Shown piece after piece: positions 23,686 to 32,131 of a DNA stretch of 64,000 bases. Positions within the stretch are counted from its first letter, which is position 1. Each line of letters begins with the position of its first letter. The position numbers were made by a program, and so were the translations under genes. Under the pieces are notes generated by a model that was not told the DNA's origin, did no database searches, and saw only the letters and a program-made list of their open reading frames with translations. The stretch is from Bisbaumannia salifodinae (GTDB taxonomy: Bacteria; Pseudomonadota; Gammaproteobacteria; Pseudomonadales; Halomonadaceae), in assembly GCF_039522585.1 (NCBI RefSeq), contig NZ_BAAADR010000002.1; one strand, 5' to 3'.

Positions 23686-24756
23686 ATGTACAAGAAAACC
23701 GCCAGCCTGATGATCGGCGCCCTGGCCGCCGCATCCCTGAGCACCTCGGCCCTGGCCCAGACCACCATTACCGTTAGCACCTGGGCCGGCCCCAACCATG
23801 GCATCAACACCATCGTCTGGCCCACCTGGAAGGCCTGGATCGAGGAGGCCACCGAGGGTCGGGTGACCCTGGACGTGGTTCACGACATGGGCCCGCCCGC
23901 CTCCCAGATGGAGATGGTGGCCGACGGCATCGCCGATGCCACCTGGGTCTTCCATGGCTATAACACCGGGCGCTTCGAGCTGACCAAGCTGCCCGAATTC
24001 CCCACCTTCGAGGAGTTCTCTTCCGAGGATGCCTCCGCCGCTTACTGGCGCACCCACCAGGAGTACCTGGCCGAGGCCGGCGAGCATCGCGGCGTGGACG
24101 TGGTGGCCGCCGGGGTGCATGGCCCGGGCTGGATCTTCAGCCGCGAGCAGTACGAGACCCTGGATGACCTGCGCGGCGAACGCATCCGCGTCGGCGGCGG
24201 CGTCATGGGCGATCTCTCCACTGCCCTGGAGCTGACCGGCGTGGCCCTGCCGCCCACCGGCGTCTACGAGGCGGGCTCCCAGGGGGTCATCGACGGCGCC
24301 ATGCTGGTGCCGGAGGGCCTGCGCAGCTTCCGCGTCGCCGAGGTCTTCCCGCATACCCTCAGGGTGGATGGCGGCTTCTATCGCGGCAGCTTCACCATCG
24401 TGGTCAACCCGATGATCTGGGATCGGATCTCCGCCGAGGATCGGGCGGCCATCGAGGCGGTCTCCGGCGAGCGGCTGTCGCGGCTGTTCGGCTATATGTT
24501 CGATACCGTGGATGTGCGCGGTGTGGCCTTCGCCGAGGAGCAGGGGCATACCTTCACCGACCTGGGTGACGAGGACCTCGAGACCCTGAGCGGCATCAGC
24601 GACACCCTGGTCGAGGCGTGGGCCGAGTCGGTGACCGAGAGTCGTGGCGTCGATGCCCGGGCCGCCATGGCCTACTTCCACGAGCAGCTGGATGCCGCCG
24701 CCGAGGAAGACAGCGTGGCTGCCCTGGTGCCCGATAGCATCGTGGCGGCCGAGTAA
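23686..24756 (+). CDS. dctP: TRAP transporter periplasmic binding protein (copy 2)
   Basis: 356 residues with a signal peptide MYKKTASLMIGALAAASLST-SALAQ followed by TTITVSTWAGPNHGINTIVW. DctP-family, paralogous to the copy at 21.5 kb. The strong GGAGGGAG site selects this ATG over one 21 bases upstream. First gene of a complete dctPQM operon next to homogentisate genes. The ligand is unknown; an aromatic or aryl-acid is inferred from context. Confidence 0.92.
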   Translation: MYKKTASLMIGALAAASLSTSALAQTTITVSTWAGPNHGINTIVWPTWKAWIEEATEGRVTLDVVHDMGPPASQMEMVADGIADATWVFHGYNTGRFELTKLPEFPTFEEFSSEDASAAYWRTHQEYLAEAGEHRGVDVVAAGVHGPGWIFSREQYETLDDLRGERIRVGGGVMGDLSTALELTGVALPPTGVYEAGSQGVIDGAMLVPEGLRSFRVAEVFPHTLRVDGGFYRGSFTIVVNPMIWDRISAEDRAAIEAVSGERLSRLFGYMFDTVDVRGVAFAEEQGHTFTDLGDEDLETLSGISDTLVEAWAESVTESRGVDARAAMAYFHEQLDAAAEEDSVAALVPDSIVAAE

Positions 24757-24768
24757 ACGGAGCATATT

Positions 24769-25329
24769 ATGCAGACCCTGGCGAACCGCGCGGCGCGTCT
24801 CGGCCTGGTGATGCAGCGAGGCCTGGAGGGGGTGGCGGGTGCCACCCTCTTCGCCCTGATGCTGCTGACCACCGCCGATGTCACCGGCCGCTACTTCTTC
24901 AACCACCCCATTCTCGGCACCGTGGAGCTGACCCAGTTGATGCTGGCGGCGGTGGTCTTCCTCTCCCTGCCGGTGGTGTGCTGGCGGGAGGCGCATATCA
25001 GCGTCGACCTGCTGGATGCGGTCTTCCCCAAGGGGCTGATCTGGTTCCGCCAGCTGGTGGTCAACGGCGTCTGTAGCGCGGCCCTGTGGGTAATGACCGG
25101 TCGGGTCTGGGCGCTGGGCGAGCGGGCCTTCGCCTGGGGCGATGTCACCGAGTTCCTGCGCATTCCCATCGGCTACCTGATTTACCTGATGGCGCTGATG
25201 CTGGGCGCCTCGACCCTGCTGCTGGGGCTGCGCGCCCTGGGGTATCTGCTCGAGGGGCTGCGGATCATCGAGCGCGGCGGGCCGCTGAGCCCCGAGCGCG
25301 ATGGGTCCGATAAGGAGGATTCGGCATGA
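24769..25329 (+). CDS. dctQ: TRAP transporter small membrane subunit
   Basis: 186 residues with four hydrophobic segments and the DctQ signature TTADVTGRYFFNHPILGTVELTQLML and WREAHISVDLLDAVFPK. It bridges the binding protein and the large permease in the inner membrane. Starts 12 bases after dctP and overlaps dctM by 4 bases. Confidence 0.92.
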   Translation: MQTLANRAARLGLVMQRGLEGVAGATLFALMLLTTADVTGRYFFNHPILGTVELTQLMLAAVVFLSLPVVCWREAHISVDLLDAVFPKGLIWFRQLVVNGVCSAALWVMTGRVWALGERAFAWGDVTEFLRIPIGYLIYLMALMLGASTLLLGLRALGYLLEGLRIIERGGPLSPERDGSDKEDSA

Positions 25330-26621
25330 TCGAGGCACTCTATGGCTTCGCGGCGCTGCTGCTGCTGGTCTTCCTGCGCCTGCCGCTGGCCTTCGCCATG
25401 GGCCTCGTCGGCTTCGTGGGCTTCTACTACCTCACCGGCAACTGGAACGCCGCCGAGGCGATGGCCGCGCGGCGGGTGGTGGACACCGCCATGAACTATG
25501 GCCTGTCGGTGATTCCGCTGTTTATCCTGATGGGCAACTTCGTCTCCCATGCCGGCCTCTCGGACGCCCTGTTCCGGGCCTCCAACGGTTTCCTGGGGCA
25601 CCGCAAGGGCGGTCAGGCGATGGCCACCATCGTCGCCTGCGGCGGCTTCAGCGCCATCTGCGGCTCGAGCCTGGCCACCGCCGCCACCATGGGGCGGGTG
25701 GCCATGCCGCAGATGCGCAAGTACGGCTACCAGGACTCCCTGGCCTCGGCGGCCATCGCCGCCGGCGGCACCCTGGGGATCCTGATTCCGCCCAGCGTGA
25801 TGCTGGTGATCTACGGCATCCTCACCGAGACCAGCATCCGCGAGCTGTTCGCGGCGGGCTTTATTCCCGGCATCCTGGGCATCGTGCTCTACCTGCTGGC
25901 GGTGAAGTGGGTGCTGTGGCGCGACCCCAGCGCCGGGCCGGCGGCGGAGCGGGTGCCCTGGGCGGAGCGGATCAAGGCGCTGAAGAGCGTGGGCAGCACC
26001 CTGGCGCTGTTCGTGCTGGTGATCGGCGGCATCTACCTGGGCGTGTTCACCCCCACCGAGGCGGCGGGGATCGGCGCCATGGGCGCCTTCGTGATCGCCC
26101 TGCTGCGCCGGGCACTGACGCCGCAGATCGTGATGAACGTGCTGATGGACACGGTGCGCACCACGGCGATGCTCTTCGCGGTGGTGCTGACGGCGCTGAT
26201 CTTCGCCAACTTCATCAACCGGGCGGGGCTGCCCAACGACCTGCTGGCCTTCGTCAACGGCCTGGAGGTGGCGCCCTTCATGGTGATCCTGGTAATCCTG
26301 GCGATCTATGTGCTGCTGGGCTGCGTGTTCGAGAGCATGTCGATGATGCTGCTCACCGTGCCGGTGTTCTTCCCGGTGGTGGCGGGGCTGGGCTTCGACC
26401 TGGTGTGGTTCGGCATCCTGGTGGTGATCGTCATCGAGATCAGCCTGATCACGCCGCCGGTGGGGATGAACGTCTTCGTGCTGCGGGCGGTATTGCCGGA
26501 CGTCTCGACGGGGACCATCTTCCGCGGGGTGACGCCCTTCTGGTTCGCCGGCATGGCACGGGCGCTGCTGGTGCTGGTGTTCCCGGGCATCGTGCTCTTC
26601 CTGCCCCAACTGCTCTACTAG
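25326..26621 (+). CDS. dctM: TRAP transporter large permease subunit
   Basis: 431 residues with about 12 membrane segments and the DctM landmarks IPLFILMGNFVSHAGLSDALF, ACGGFSAICGSSLATAATMG and LIPPSVMLVIYGILTE. It performs sodium-driven substrate transport with DctP and DctQ. The start ATGA overlaps the dctQ stop. The operon ends at a long palindromic terminator. Confidence 0.94.
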   Translation: MIEALYGFAALLLLVFLRLPLAFAMGLVGFVGFYYLTGNWNAAEAMAARRVVDTAMNYGLSVIPLFILMGNFVSHAGLSDALFRASNGFLGHRKGGQAMATIVACGGFSAICGSSLATAATMGRVAMPQMRKYGYQDSLASAAIAAGGTLGILIPPSVMLVIYGILTETSIRELFAAGFIPGILGIVLYLLAVKWVLWRDPSAGPAAERVPWAERIKALKSVGSTLALFVLVIGGIYLGVFTPTEAAGIGAMGAFVIALLRRALTPQIVMNVLMDTVRTTAMLFAVVLTALIFANFINRAGLPNDLLAFVNGLEVAPFMVILVILAIYVLLGCVFESMSMMLLTVPVFFPVVAGLGFDLVWFGILVVIVIEISLITPPVGMNVFVLRAVLPDVSTGTIFRGVTPFWFAGMARALLVLVFPGIVLFLPQLLY

Positions 26622-26635
26622 CGTCGCTACCGTCC

Positions 26636-26675
26636 AACAAAAAGGCCGACCCTCGAGAGGGTCGGCCTTTTTGTT
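26636..26675. terminator. Bidirectional terminator after dctM
   Basis: Two 18-base arms, starting AACAAAAAGGCCGACCCT, flank a CGAG loop and are perfect reverse complements, with A-tract and T-tract at the ends, so it can stop transcription from both sides. It separates the TRAP operon from the iclR 3' array and the leftward iclR gene. Confidence 0.93.
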
Positions 26676-26710
26676 GGTTGGGCTGCTCACATCATACCGG
26701 TCCGGCGATG

Positions 26711-27137
26711 AGGCTAAAACGCCTCGGGACTGACCTGTTTGCCGCCGAGTCCTGATGGAGAGGGCGGTGATCTCCCTTCGGGGGCGCTAAGAACGCCTCG
26801 GGACTGGGCGGTTTGCCGCCGAGGTCTGATGGAGAGGGCGGTGATCTCCCCTCGGGGGCGCTTAGAACGCCTCGGCACTGGGCTGCTTGCCACCGAGGCT
26901 GGATGGAGAGTGCGGTAATCTCCCCGGCGCCAAGGTCAAAACGCCTCGGGGCTGGGCTGCTTGCCGCCGAGGTCTGATGGAGAGGGCGGTAATCTCCCCG
27001 GCGCCAAGGTCAAAACGCCTCGGGACTGGGCTGTTTGCCACCGAGGTCTGATGGAGAGGGCGGTAATCTCCCCGGCGCCAAGGTCAAAACGCCTCGGGAC
27101 TGGGCTGCTTGCCGCCGATCTGCGCGGTAATCTCCCG
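26711..27137 (-). repeat. 74-bp tandem array of the iclR 3' end (6 copies including the gene)
   Basis: The last codons of iclR, GGKQPSPEAF plus stop, recur five more times downstream of the gene. Stop positions are 27084, 27010, 26936, 26862, about 26787 and 26714: spacings of 73-75 bp. Stops differ: TGA, TGA, TGA, TAA, none (TTA, frame stays open into the next copy) and TAG. Most other differences are synonymous (AAG/AAA, GGC/GGT, TTT/TTC, AGT/AGC). The two copies nearest the gene are most like it and the farther ones diverge more. The copies are 10 bases longer than the gene between GAGATTACCGC and the GGK codons. Confidence 0.92.
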
Positions 27138-27917
27138 CGCCGCGCGGCTGACCAGGCCGCCGAGCTCCGCCAGACGCGACTCGGGAATCCGCGCCACCGG
27201 GCCGGAGACCGAGATGCCCGCCAGGGCATTGCCCTGCTCGTCGTGGATGGTCGCCGCCACGCAATGCAGGCCGACGGCGTGTTCCTCCCGGTCGCAGGCG
27301 TAGCCCTGGCGGCGAATCTCCGCCAGGGCCTCGCGCAGCCGCGCCGGGGTATCGATGGTGCTGGCGGTGACCCGGGGCAGGCCGCGGGCCTGGAGGATGC
27401 GCTCCACCTCCTTGTCCGGCAGCCAGGCCAGCAGCGCCTTGCCGACCCCGGAGGCGTGCATGGGGGCCCGGGAGCCGAGGCGGGTGATCATGCGCATCAT
27501 CTGTGGCGACTCGCTCTGGGCCAGGAACACCGCCATGCCGTCGTCGCGGATGCCCAGGTTGGCGGACTCGCCGCTCTCCTCGGTGAGGCGACGCAGGAAG
27601 GGGCGGGCGGTGGCCACGAAGTCGCGGGCCTCGAGGAAGGTGTTGCCGATCTGGAAGGTCTTGACCCCCACCTTCCACAGGCCCAGCTCGGTGTCCTGGG
27701 TGATAAAGCCCTGCTGGTGCAGGGCCTGGAGCAGGCGATGGGTGGTGGAGGGGGCCAGGCCGACGATCTGCGCGATATCGGACAGCGCCAGGCCCATGGG
27801 GGCGGCGGCCAGCCCCTCGAGGATATTCAGGCCGCGCACCAGCGACTGGCTGTGTCCGCCGCTGCTCTTGCCGCTCCCGGCCGGGCGGCCCACCGTCTTG
27901 CGTTTGCTCTCGGTCAC
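27084..27917 (-). CDS. IclR-family regulator, AllR-like
   Basis: 277 residues from GTG 27917, which has GGAG 8 bases ahead; an ATG at 27944 lacks a ribosome site. The N-terminal helix-turn-helix reads QSLVRGLNILEGLAAAPMGLALSDIAQIVGLAPSTTHRLL; the IclR effector domain has ASGVGKALLAWLPDKEVERIL and GISVSGPVARIPESRL. It lies beside urate genes, and a GGAA-N5-TTCC dyad in its own promoter recurs before allE and gcl, so it is probably the glyoxylate/allantoin-responsive repressor, as AllR is in enterics. That role is inferred. Its 3' end is re-duplicated five times. Confidence 0.85.
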   Translation of the reverse strand: MTESKRKTVGRPAGSGKSSGGHSQSLVRGLNILEGLAAAPMGLALSDIAQIVGLAPSTTHRLLQALHQQGFITQDTELGLWKVGVKTFQIGNTFLEARDFVATARPFLRRLTEESGESANLGIRDDGMAVFLAQSESPQMMRMITRLGSRAPMHASGVGKALLAWLPDKEVERILQARGLPRVTASTIDTPARLREALAEIRRQGYACDREEHAVGLHCVAATIHDEQGNALAGISVSGPVARIPESRLAELGGLVSRAAREITAQIGGKQPSPEAF

Positions 27918-27994
27918 GCCTCGCTCTCCGTCACCCAACTGCATTGATCACTGGCGCCTAGGATACACCCTCGACGCCGTCCTGTCGTGGTAAC

Positions 27995-28007
27995 GGAAAT
28001 CCCTTCC
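27995..28007. promoter_or_regulatory. GGAA-N5-TTCC dyad before iclR
   Basis: cGGAAatcccTTCCa lies 78 bases upstream of the iclR start. The same half-sites and 5-base spacing appear at 45111-45123 (allE) and 46757-46769 (gcl). Interpreted as an autoregulatory site of the IclR protein. Confidence 0.6.
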
Positions 28008-28035
28008 ACTAAACCTTTCGGGCGGCACCGTCGGC

Positions 28036-28566
28036 TTATTGCTGCTCGGCGCGGGCCTGGAGGCGGAACAGGGCGATGCGGTTGATCTGTTCCACCACGG
28101 TGCGGCGCTCCTCTTCGGCGCTGTTCTCCAGGCGCTCCTCGAAGGCGGCCAGGATCAGGTGGCGGTTGCTGCCCTTGACGGCCATCACGAAGGGGAAGCC
28201 GAAGCGTTCCTTGTAGGCATTGTTGAGGCGCTCGAAGCGGGCCAGCTCCTCGGGGGTGCACTGGTCGAGGCCGGCGCCGGCCTGCTCGCTGGTGGAGTCA
28301 TCGGTGAGCTCGCCGGCCAGGGCCGCCTTGCCGGCCAGGTCCGGGTGGGCACGCACCACCTCCAGCTGGCGCTCGGGGCTGGCGTCGTCGAGCACCTTGC
28401 CCATGGCGGCGGCCAGGCCCTCCGGGGTGTCCTGCTCGGCGCCCAGGCCGGCCTCCCAGGCCAGCTCGGCGACCCAGGGAGAGTGTTCGTAGATCTCGCC
28501 GAACTGGGCCACGAAGGTGGCGCGGTCCATGCTGCTGGGACGGGGGTTCAGGGTCTTGTCGCTCAT
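28036..28566 (-). CDS. uraD: OHCU decarboxylase
   Basis: 176 residues from MSDKTLNPRPSSMDRATFVAQFGEIYEHSPWVAELAW, the family's FVxxFGxxYExSPWVAE opening. HPDLAGKAALAGELTDDSTSEQAGAGLD and FGFPFVMAVKG contain the catalytic histidine and surrounding residues. It decarboxylates 2-oxo-4-hydroxy-4-carboxy-5-ureidoimidazoline to S-allantoin. AAGGAGAA precedes the start. Divergent from uraH-puuD, together giving urate to allantoin. Confidence 0.95.
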   Translation of the reverse strand: MSDKTLNPRPSSMDRATFVAQFGEIYEHSPWVAELAWEAGLGAEQDTPEGLAAAMGKVLDDASPERQLEVVRAHPDLAGKAALAGELTDDSTSEQAGAGLDQCTPEELARFERLNNAYKERFGFPFVMAVKGSNRHLILAAFEERLENSAEEERRTVVEQINRIALFRLQARAEQQ

Positions 28567-28612
28567 TGTTTTCTCCTTGGGAGGCAGAGGGCCCATAATA
28601 CGCTACATCTAC

Positions 28613-28620
28613 TGTATACA
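28613..28620. promoter_or_regulatory. TGTATACA box before uraD/uraH
   Basis: Perfect 8-bp palindrome in the 202-bp divergent gap between uraD and uraH. It is one of a set of related boxes near purine genes (30487, 35288, 35333, 41249, 41439, 41554, 42357, 45060). Probable GntR operator. Confidence 0.6.
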
Positions 28621-28768
28621 AAAACTCTTTGAAATGTACTCCATTTGAGGCTAAAACTGTAACCATAGACTTCGGGTCGGTTCCCCGGCGAGAGCACGCT
28701 TGTCGAGCCCCGGCCTTTTTCCTTACTCGCGCCGCCCCGCGGTGCCATGACCACAACAGGAGAGACAC

Positions 28769-29122
28769 ATGGGACGCGTAACCACCCACGTCTTGGACTC
28801 TGCCAAGGGCCGGCCGGGCCACGGTATTCGCATCGAGGTCTTCCGTATCGAAGGCGACGAGCGGGTGCGCATCGGCGAGGCCGTGACCAACGACGATGGC
28901 CGCTGTGATGCCCCCATCCTCGAGGGCGATGCCCTAACCGTGGGCGAATATGAGCTGCTTTTCCACGCCGGCGACTACCTGGATCGCGAAGGCGTGCCCG
29001 GCCCCAAGCCGCGCTTCCTGGATCGCATCCCGCTGCGCTTCGGCGTCGCCAACGCGGACGAGCACTACCATGTGCCGCTGCTGCTGGCGCCTTACAGCTT
29101 CTCCACCTACCGGGGTAGCTGA
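28769..29122 (+). CDS. uraH: 5-hydroxyisourate hydrolase
   Basis: 117 residues of the transthyretin-related family: N-terminal HVLDSAKGRPGHGI and the C-terminal tetrapeptide YRGS that defines hydroxyisourate hydrolases, with HYHVPLLLAPYSFSTYRGS. It hydrolyses 5-hydroxyisourate to OHCU. AGGAGA precedes the start. 57 bases before puuD. No signal peptide, so cytosolic. Confidence 0.96.
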   Translation: MGRVTTHVLDSAKGRPGHGIRIEVFRIEGDERVRIGEAVTNDDGRCDAPILEGDALTVGEYELLFHAGDYLDREGVPGPKPRFLDRIPLRFGVANADEHYHVPLLLAPYSFSTYRGS

Positions 29123-29179
29123 TCCCGATCGGCTCCCCTGAATCGACCTACAACAACCGTACAAAGCGAGCGCTGAGTT

Positions 29180-30391
29180 ATGGACGCGTATCTCCTCGAG
29201 TTTGCCAATATGCTGCTGCGATGGCTCCACGTCATCGCGGCGATCGCCTGGATCGGTGAATCGATCTACTTCGTGATGCTGGATAACGGGCTGAAGACGC
29301 CCAAGGACGAGGCCTGTCGCAAGAAGGGCGTGTTCGGCGAGATGTGGGCCGTGCACGGTGGCGGCTTCTATCACAACCAGAAGTACGCCACGAGTCCGGA
29401 AAAACTGCCCGACGACCTGCACTGGTCGTTCTGGAAGTCCTACACCACCTGGCTGTCGGGCTTCGCGCTCTTCACCCTGCTGTATATGGCCAACCCCAGC
29501 TTCTACCTGGTCAACCCGGGCAGCTCCTGGGAGTGGGCCGCCAATATGACCGGCTGGCAGGCCAACGTCATGGCGCTGCTCTTCCTGCTCGGTGGCTGGG
29601 TGGTCTACAACGAGCTGTGCAAGCGCATCAGCCCGAACATGGAGCGCGATGGCGTCCTGAGTATCGCCGTGGCGGTGATGATGGTGGTGGTCGCCTACCT
29701 GAGCGTGCATATCTTCTCCGGGCGCGCCGCCTTCCTGCTGACCGGCGCGGTGATGGCCACCGCCATGTCCGCCAACGTCTTCTTCTGGATCATCCCGGGC
29801 CAGCGGCGCATGGTGAAGGCGCTCAAGGCCGGCGAGACGCCCAATCCCATCGATGGCAAGCGCGGCAAGCAGCGCTCGGTGCATAACACCTACTTCACCC
29901 TGCCGGTGGTGCTGCTGATGATCAGCAACCACTACTCCTTCCTCTACGCCCATGAGCTGTCCTGGGTGATCATGACGCTGTTCATCTTCGCCGGCGCCCT
30001 GATTCGTCAGTTCTTCGTGCTGATGCACTCCGGCCAGATCAAGCCGGCCTACCCGGCGGCGGGCGTGGTGCTGATCCTGATCAGCGTCTGGGTCGCGGCG
30101 CCGAGCAGCGCGCCGGCGGGTGCCACCGACCTGGCCGCGGCCAGCGACGGGCCGAGCGTCACGGAAGTCAGTGGCATCATCAATGAGCGTTGCGTGACCT
30201 GCCACTCCCGTGAGCCTAGCCATCCCAGCTTCAACTCGGCCCCGGCGGGGATCACCTATGACAGCGACGAGAACATCCTCAACAGCATCGCCCAGATCAA
30301 GCAGGTGGTGGGCAGCAACTACATGCCGCTGGGCAATATGACCCAGATGACCGATGAGGAGCGTGCCGTGATCGCCGACTGGCGCGAGTAA
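29180..30391 (+). CDS. puuD: Urate hydroxylase, membrane-bound with cytochrome c domain
   Basis: 403 residues. About eight membrane segments (from LLRWLHVIAAIAWIGESIYFVMLD) form the urate oxidase N-domain of PuuD, followed by a C-terminal cytochrome c domain with haem motif CVTCH (INERCVTCHSREP) and a methionine region NYMPLGNMTQMT. It oxidises urate to 5-hydroxyisourate and passes electrons to the respiratory chain, so no hydrogen peroxide is formed. It follows uraH in one transcript. Confidence 0.95.
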   Translation: MDAYLLEFANMLLRWLHVIAAIAWIGESIYFVMLDNGLKTPKDEACRKKGVFGEMWAVHGGGFYHNQKYATSPEKLPDDLHWSFWKSYTTWLSGFALFTLLYMANPSFYLVNPGSSWEWAANMTGWQANVMALLFLLGGWVVYNELCKRISPNMERDGVLSIAVAVMMVVVAYLSVHIFSGRAAFLLTGAVMATAMSANVFFWIIPGQRRMVKALKAGETPNPIDGKRGKQRSVHNTYFTLPVVLLMISNHYSFLYAHELSWVIMTLFIFAGALIRQFFVLMHSGQIKPAYPAAGVVLILISVWVAAPSSAPAGATDLAAASDGPSVTEVSGIINERCVTCHSREPSHPSFNSAPAGITYDSDENILNSIAQIKQVVGSNYMPLGNMTQMTDEERAVIADWRE

Positions 30392-30486
30392 GCGAGCCCG
30401 CAGCGAGGGTGGTGCCCCGCACCGCCCCGCCTCGAGAGACGGTGGCCCGCCCTTGGCGGGCCCTGTCGTCTGTGGGGAATAAAAGC

Positions 30487-30492
30487 GTATAC
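30487..30492. promoter_or_regulatory. GTATAC box in the GntR gene promoter
   Basis: gcGTATACaa lies 45 bases before the GntR start, a position suited to autorepression. Core shared with the boxes before uraD, puuE and the racemases. Confidence 0.5.
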
Positions 30493-30537
30493 AATGGAAG
30501 CTCGATGATGGGCAGTCGATCTGGAGAGTTGCCGACC

Positions 30538-31278
30538 ATGACGGAACACAAACAGATGCCGGCCGCCGCCGGGGAACGTCCCAAGCGGCGCCTGGGCAAG
30601 AATGGCGACGGCGCCGAGCGCCACGATGCCATCTATCGTCATATCAGCGATGCCATCATCGAGCACCGCCTCAAGCCCGGCGCGCGGCTGCGCGAGGATG
30701 CCCTGGCCGAGGTGTTCGGCGTCAGCCGTACCGGCATCCGCAAGATCCTCCAGCGCCTGGCCCTGGAGCAACTGGTCACCCTGACCCCGCGGCGTGGCGC
30801 CAGCGTCACCCGGCCCACCGCCGACGAGGCCAAGGACGTCTTCGATGCCCGCCAGATGGTGGAGTGTGGCCTGATGCCCGAGGTGGCGCGGCGAGTCACC
30901 GCCGCCGACCTGCGCGAGCTGCGCGACATGGCCCGCCGCGAACGCGAGGCGCTGCGTTCCGGCGAGCAGAGCGTGGCCATCAAGCTCTCCGCCGCCTTCC
31001 ACGAGCGCCTGGCGCGGCTCTCCGGCAATGCCACCCTGGCCGAGTTCGTGGGTCGGCTCTGCTCGCGTTCCTCGCTGATCCTGGCGGTCTACGGCAATAC
31101 CGGCCACCTGGGCTGCGAGTCCCACGACCATGACGACCTGATCCGCTTCCTGGAGGAGGGCAACGGCGAGCGGGCCAAGGCCTTTATGAGCCGCCACCTC
31201 AAGGCCATCGAGGCCTCCCTGTCGATCACCGAGGAGGAGGACGAGACCCCGGACCTGCACCAGATCTTCTCCGGCTGA
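30538..31278 (+). CDS. GntR/FadR-family regulator of the ureide block
   Basis: 246 residues. The winged helix has HDAIYRHISDAIIEHRLKPGARLREDALAEVFGVSRTGIRKIL; the FCD domain has MVECGLMPEVARRV, AAFHERLARLSGNATLAEFV and the final histidine segment MSRHLKAIEASL. ATG 30538 follows GGAGAG; the longer frame upstream crosses the promoter. The location after puuD and the GTATAC box in front fit an autoregulated repressor of purine/ureide genes. Which metabolite it senses is unknown. Confidence 0.85.
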   Translation: MTEHKQMPAAAGERPKRRLGKNGDGAERHDAIYRHISDAIIEHRLKPGARLREDALAEVFGVSRTGIRKILQRLALEQLVTLTPRRGASVTRPTADEAKDVFDARQMVECGLMPEVARRVTAADLRELRDMARREREALRSGEQSVAIKLSAAFHERLARLSGNATLAEFVGRLCSRSSLILAVYGNTGHLGCESHDHDDLIRFLEEGNGERAKAFMSRHLKAIEASLSITEEEDETPDLHQIFSG

Positions 31279-31304
31279 GGCCCCCTTTCTTCCCCCCATG
31301 CAAT

Positions 31305-31336
31305 AGGCCCCGGGCAGCGCTGCCCGGGGCCTTTGT
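31305..31336. terminator. Terminator after the GntR gene
   Basis: AGGCCCCGGGCAGC and GCTGCCCGGGGCCT are exact reverse complements with TTTGT following, 26 bases after the stop. Confidence 0.9.
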
Positions 31337-31467
31337 CGTTGATCCGCCGGGCCATGGCATGCCAGGGCAAGCCCGGGGGCGCTGAGCCGCGCATTGCCCT
31401 CCCATTGCCCTCCCCTCGGGGCGCGCCATACTGAGGTCATGATCGAACCCATCGGCTGGGGGCCGTC

Positions 31468-32043
31468 GTGACGCGATCGTCAGAAGAGGAGGCGGAGGCG
31501 CTCTCCCTGGGCCGGGTCTACGAGGAGTACGTGCGGCTCAGCGAGGTGTGCAACGACTATATCCACCGGTCACTGGGGGATATCCGCCTGTTCGGCTCCA
31601 TCGGGGCCCTGCTGGCCTGGGATCCCGTGGTGCGCCTGTTCGAGCTGGATGCCCGTCTCGAGCAGCCGGTGACCCCCGTGGGGTTCCTGATCCTGCTGCT
31701 GGTGATCGTGCTGGTGATGTTCTTCGATCTGCTCAAGCAGTCGATCTTCTTCTTTCACCTGCGCCGCATGCGCGAGCTGGAGGCGGTACTCAACCGCGCC
31801 GCCGGCACGCGCGGGCCACTCTTCCATATCGCCGGCGGCTGGCCGGCCTGGTTCCGGCGCTACCATGCGCCGGCGGCCAACGGGTTCTGGGGCGTCTTCT
31901 ACCTGCTGGTGCTGGTCTTCCCGTCGATCATCCTCTACCTGCAGGGCTATGCCGGCTGGTTGTTCGTCTACCTGCCGACCGCGCTCCTGCTGCTGGGCTA
32001 CCATGCCTGGTGTGCCCTGCGGGTACTGCATTCGCTCGACTAG
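31468..32043 (+). CDS. Hypothetical membrane protein
   Basis: 191 residues from GTG 31468. Hydrophobic segments lie around residues 40-50, 71-91 (VGFLILLLVIVLVMFFDLL), 139-160 (FWGVFYLLVLVFPSIILYL) and 163-182, separated by an Arg-rich loop (FFHLRRMRELEAVLNRAAG). I recognise no domain. It is isolated between a terminator on its left and the convergent TRAP operon on its right, so context does not indicate a role. It may be a small inner-membrane protein of four segments. Confidence 0.65.
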   Translation: MTRSSEEEAEALSLGRVYEEYVRLSEVCNDYIHRSLGDIRLFGSIGALLAWDPVVRLFELDARLEQPVTPVGFLILLLVIVLVMFFDLLKQSIFFFHLRRMRELEAVLNRAAGTRGPLFHIAGGWPAWFRRYHAPAANGFWGVFYLLVLVFPSIILYLQGYAGWLFVYLPTALLLLGYHAWCALRVLHSLD

Positions 32044-32131
32044 CTGGATATGAAACCATGCCAGCCGGCATGAGCCGACTGGCATGGTGATGGTTCCCGT
32101 GTCCGTTGTGCCCTGGATGTCGGGTCGGAGG

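Noticed and set aside
25301..26755. Alternative plus-strand frame overlapping dctM
   Set aside because: Arg/Gly/Pro-rich frame-shifted reading of dctM; dctM itself has all family motifs.
26636..27137. CRISPR array
   Set aside because: Units are tandem without unique spacers, contain the iclR C-terminal codons, and no cas gene is nearby.
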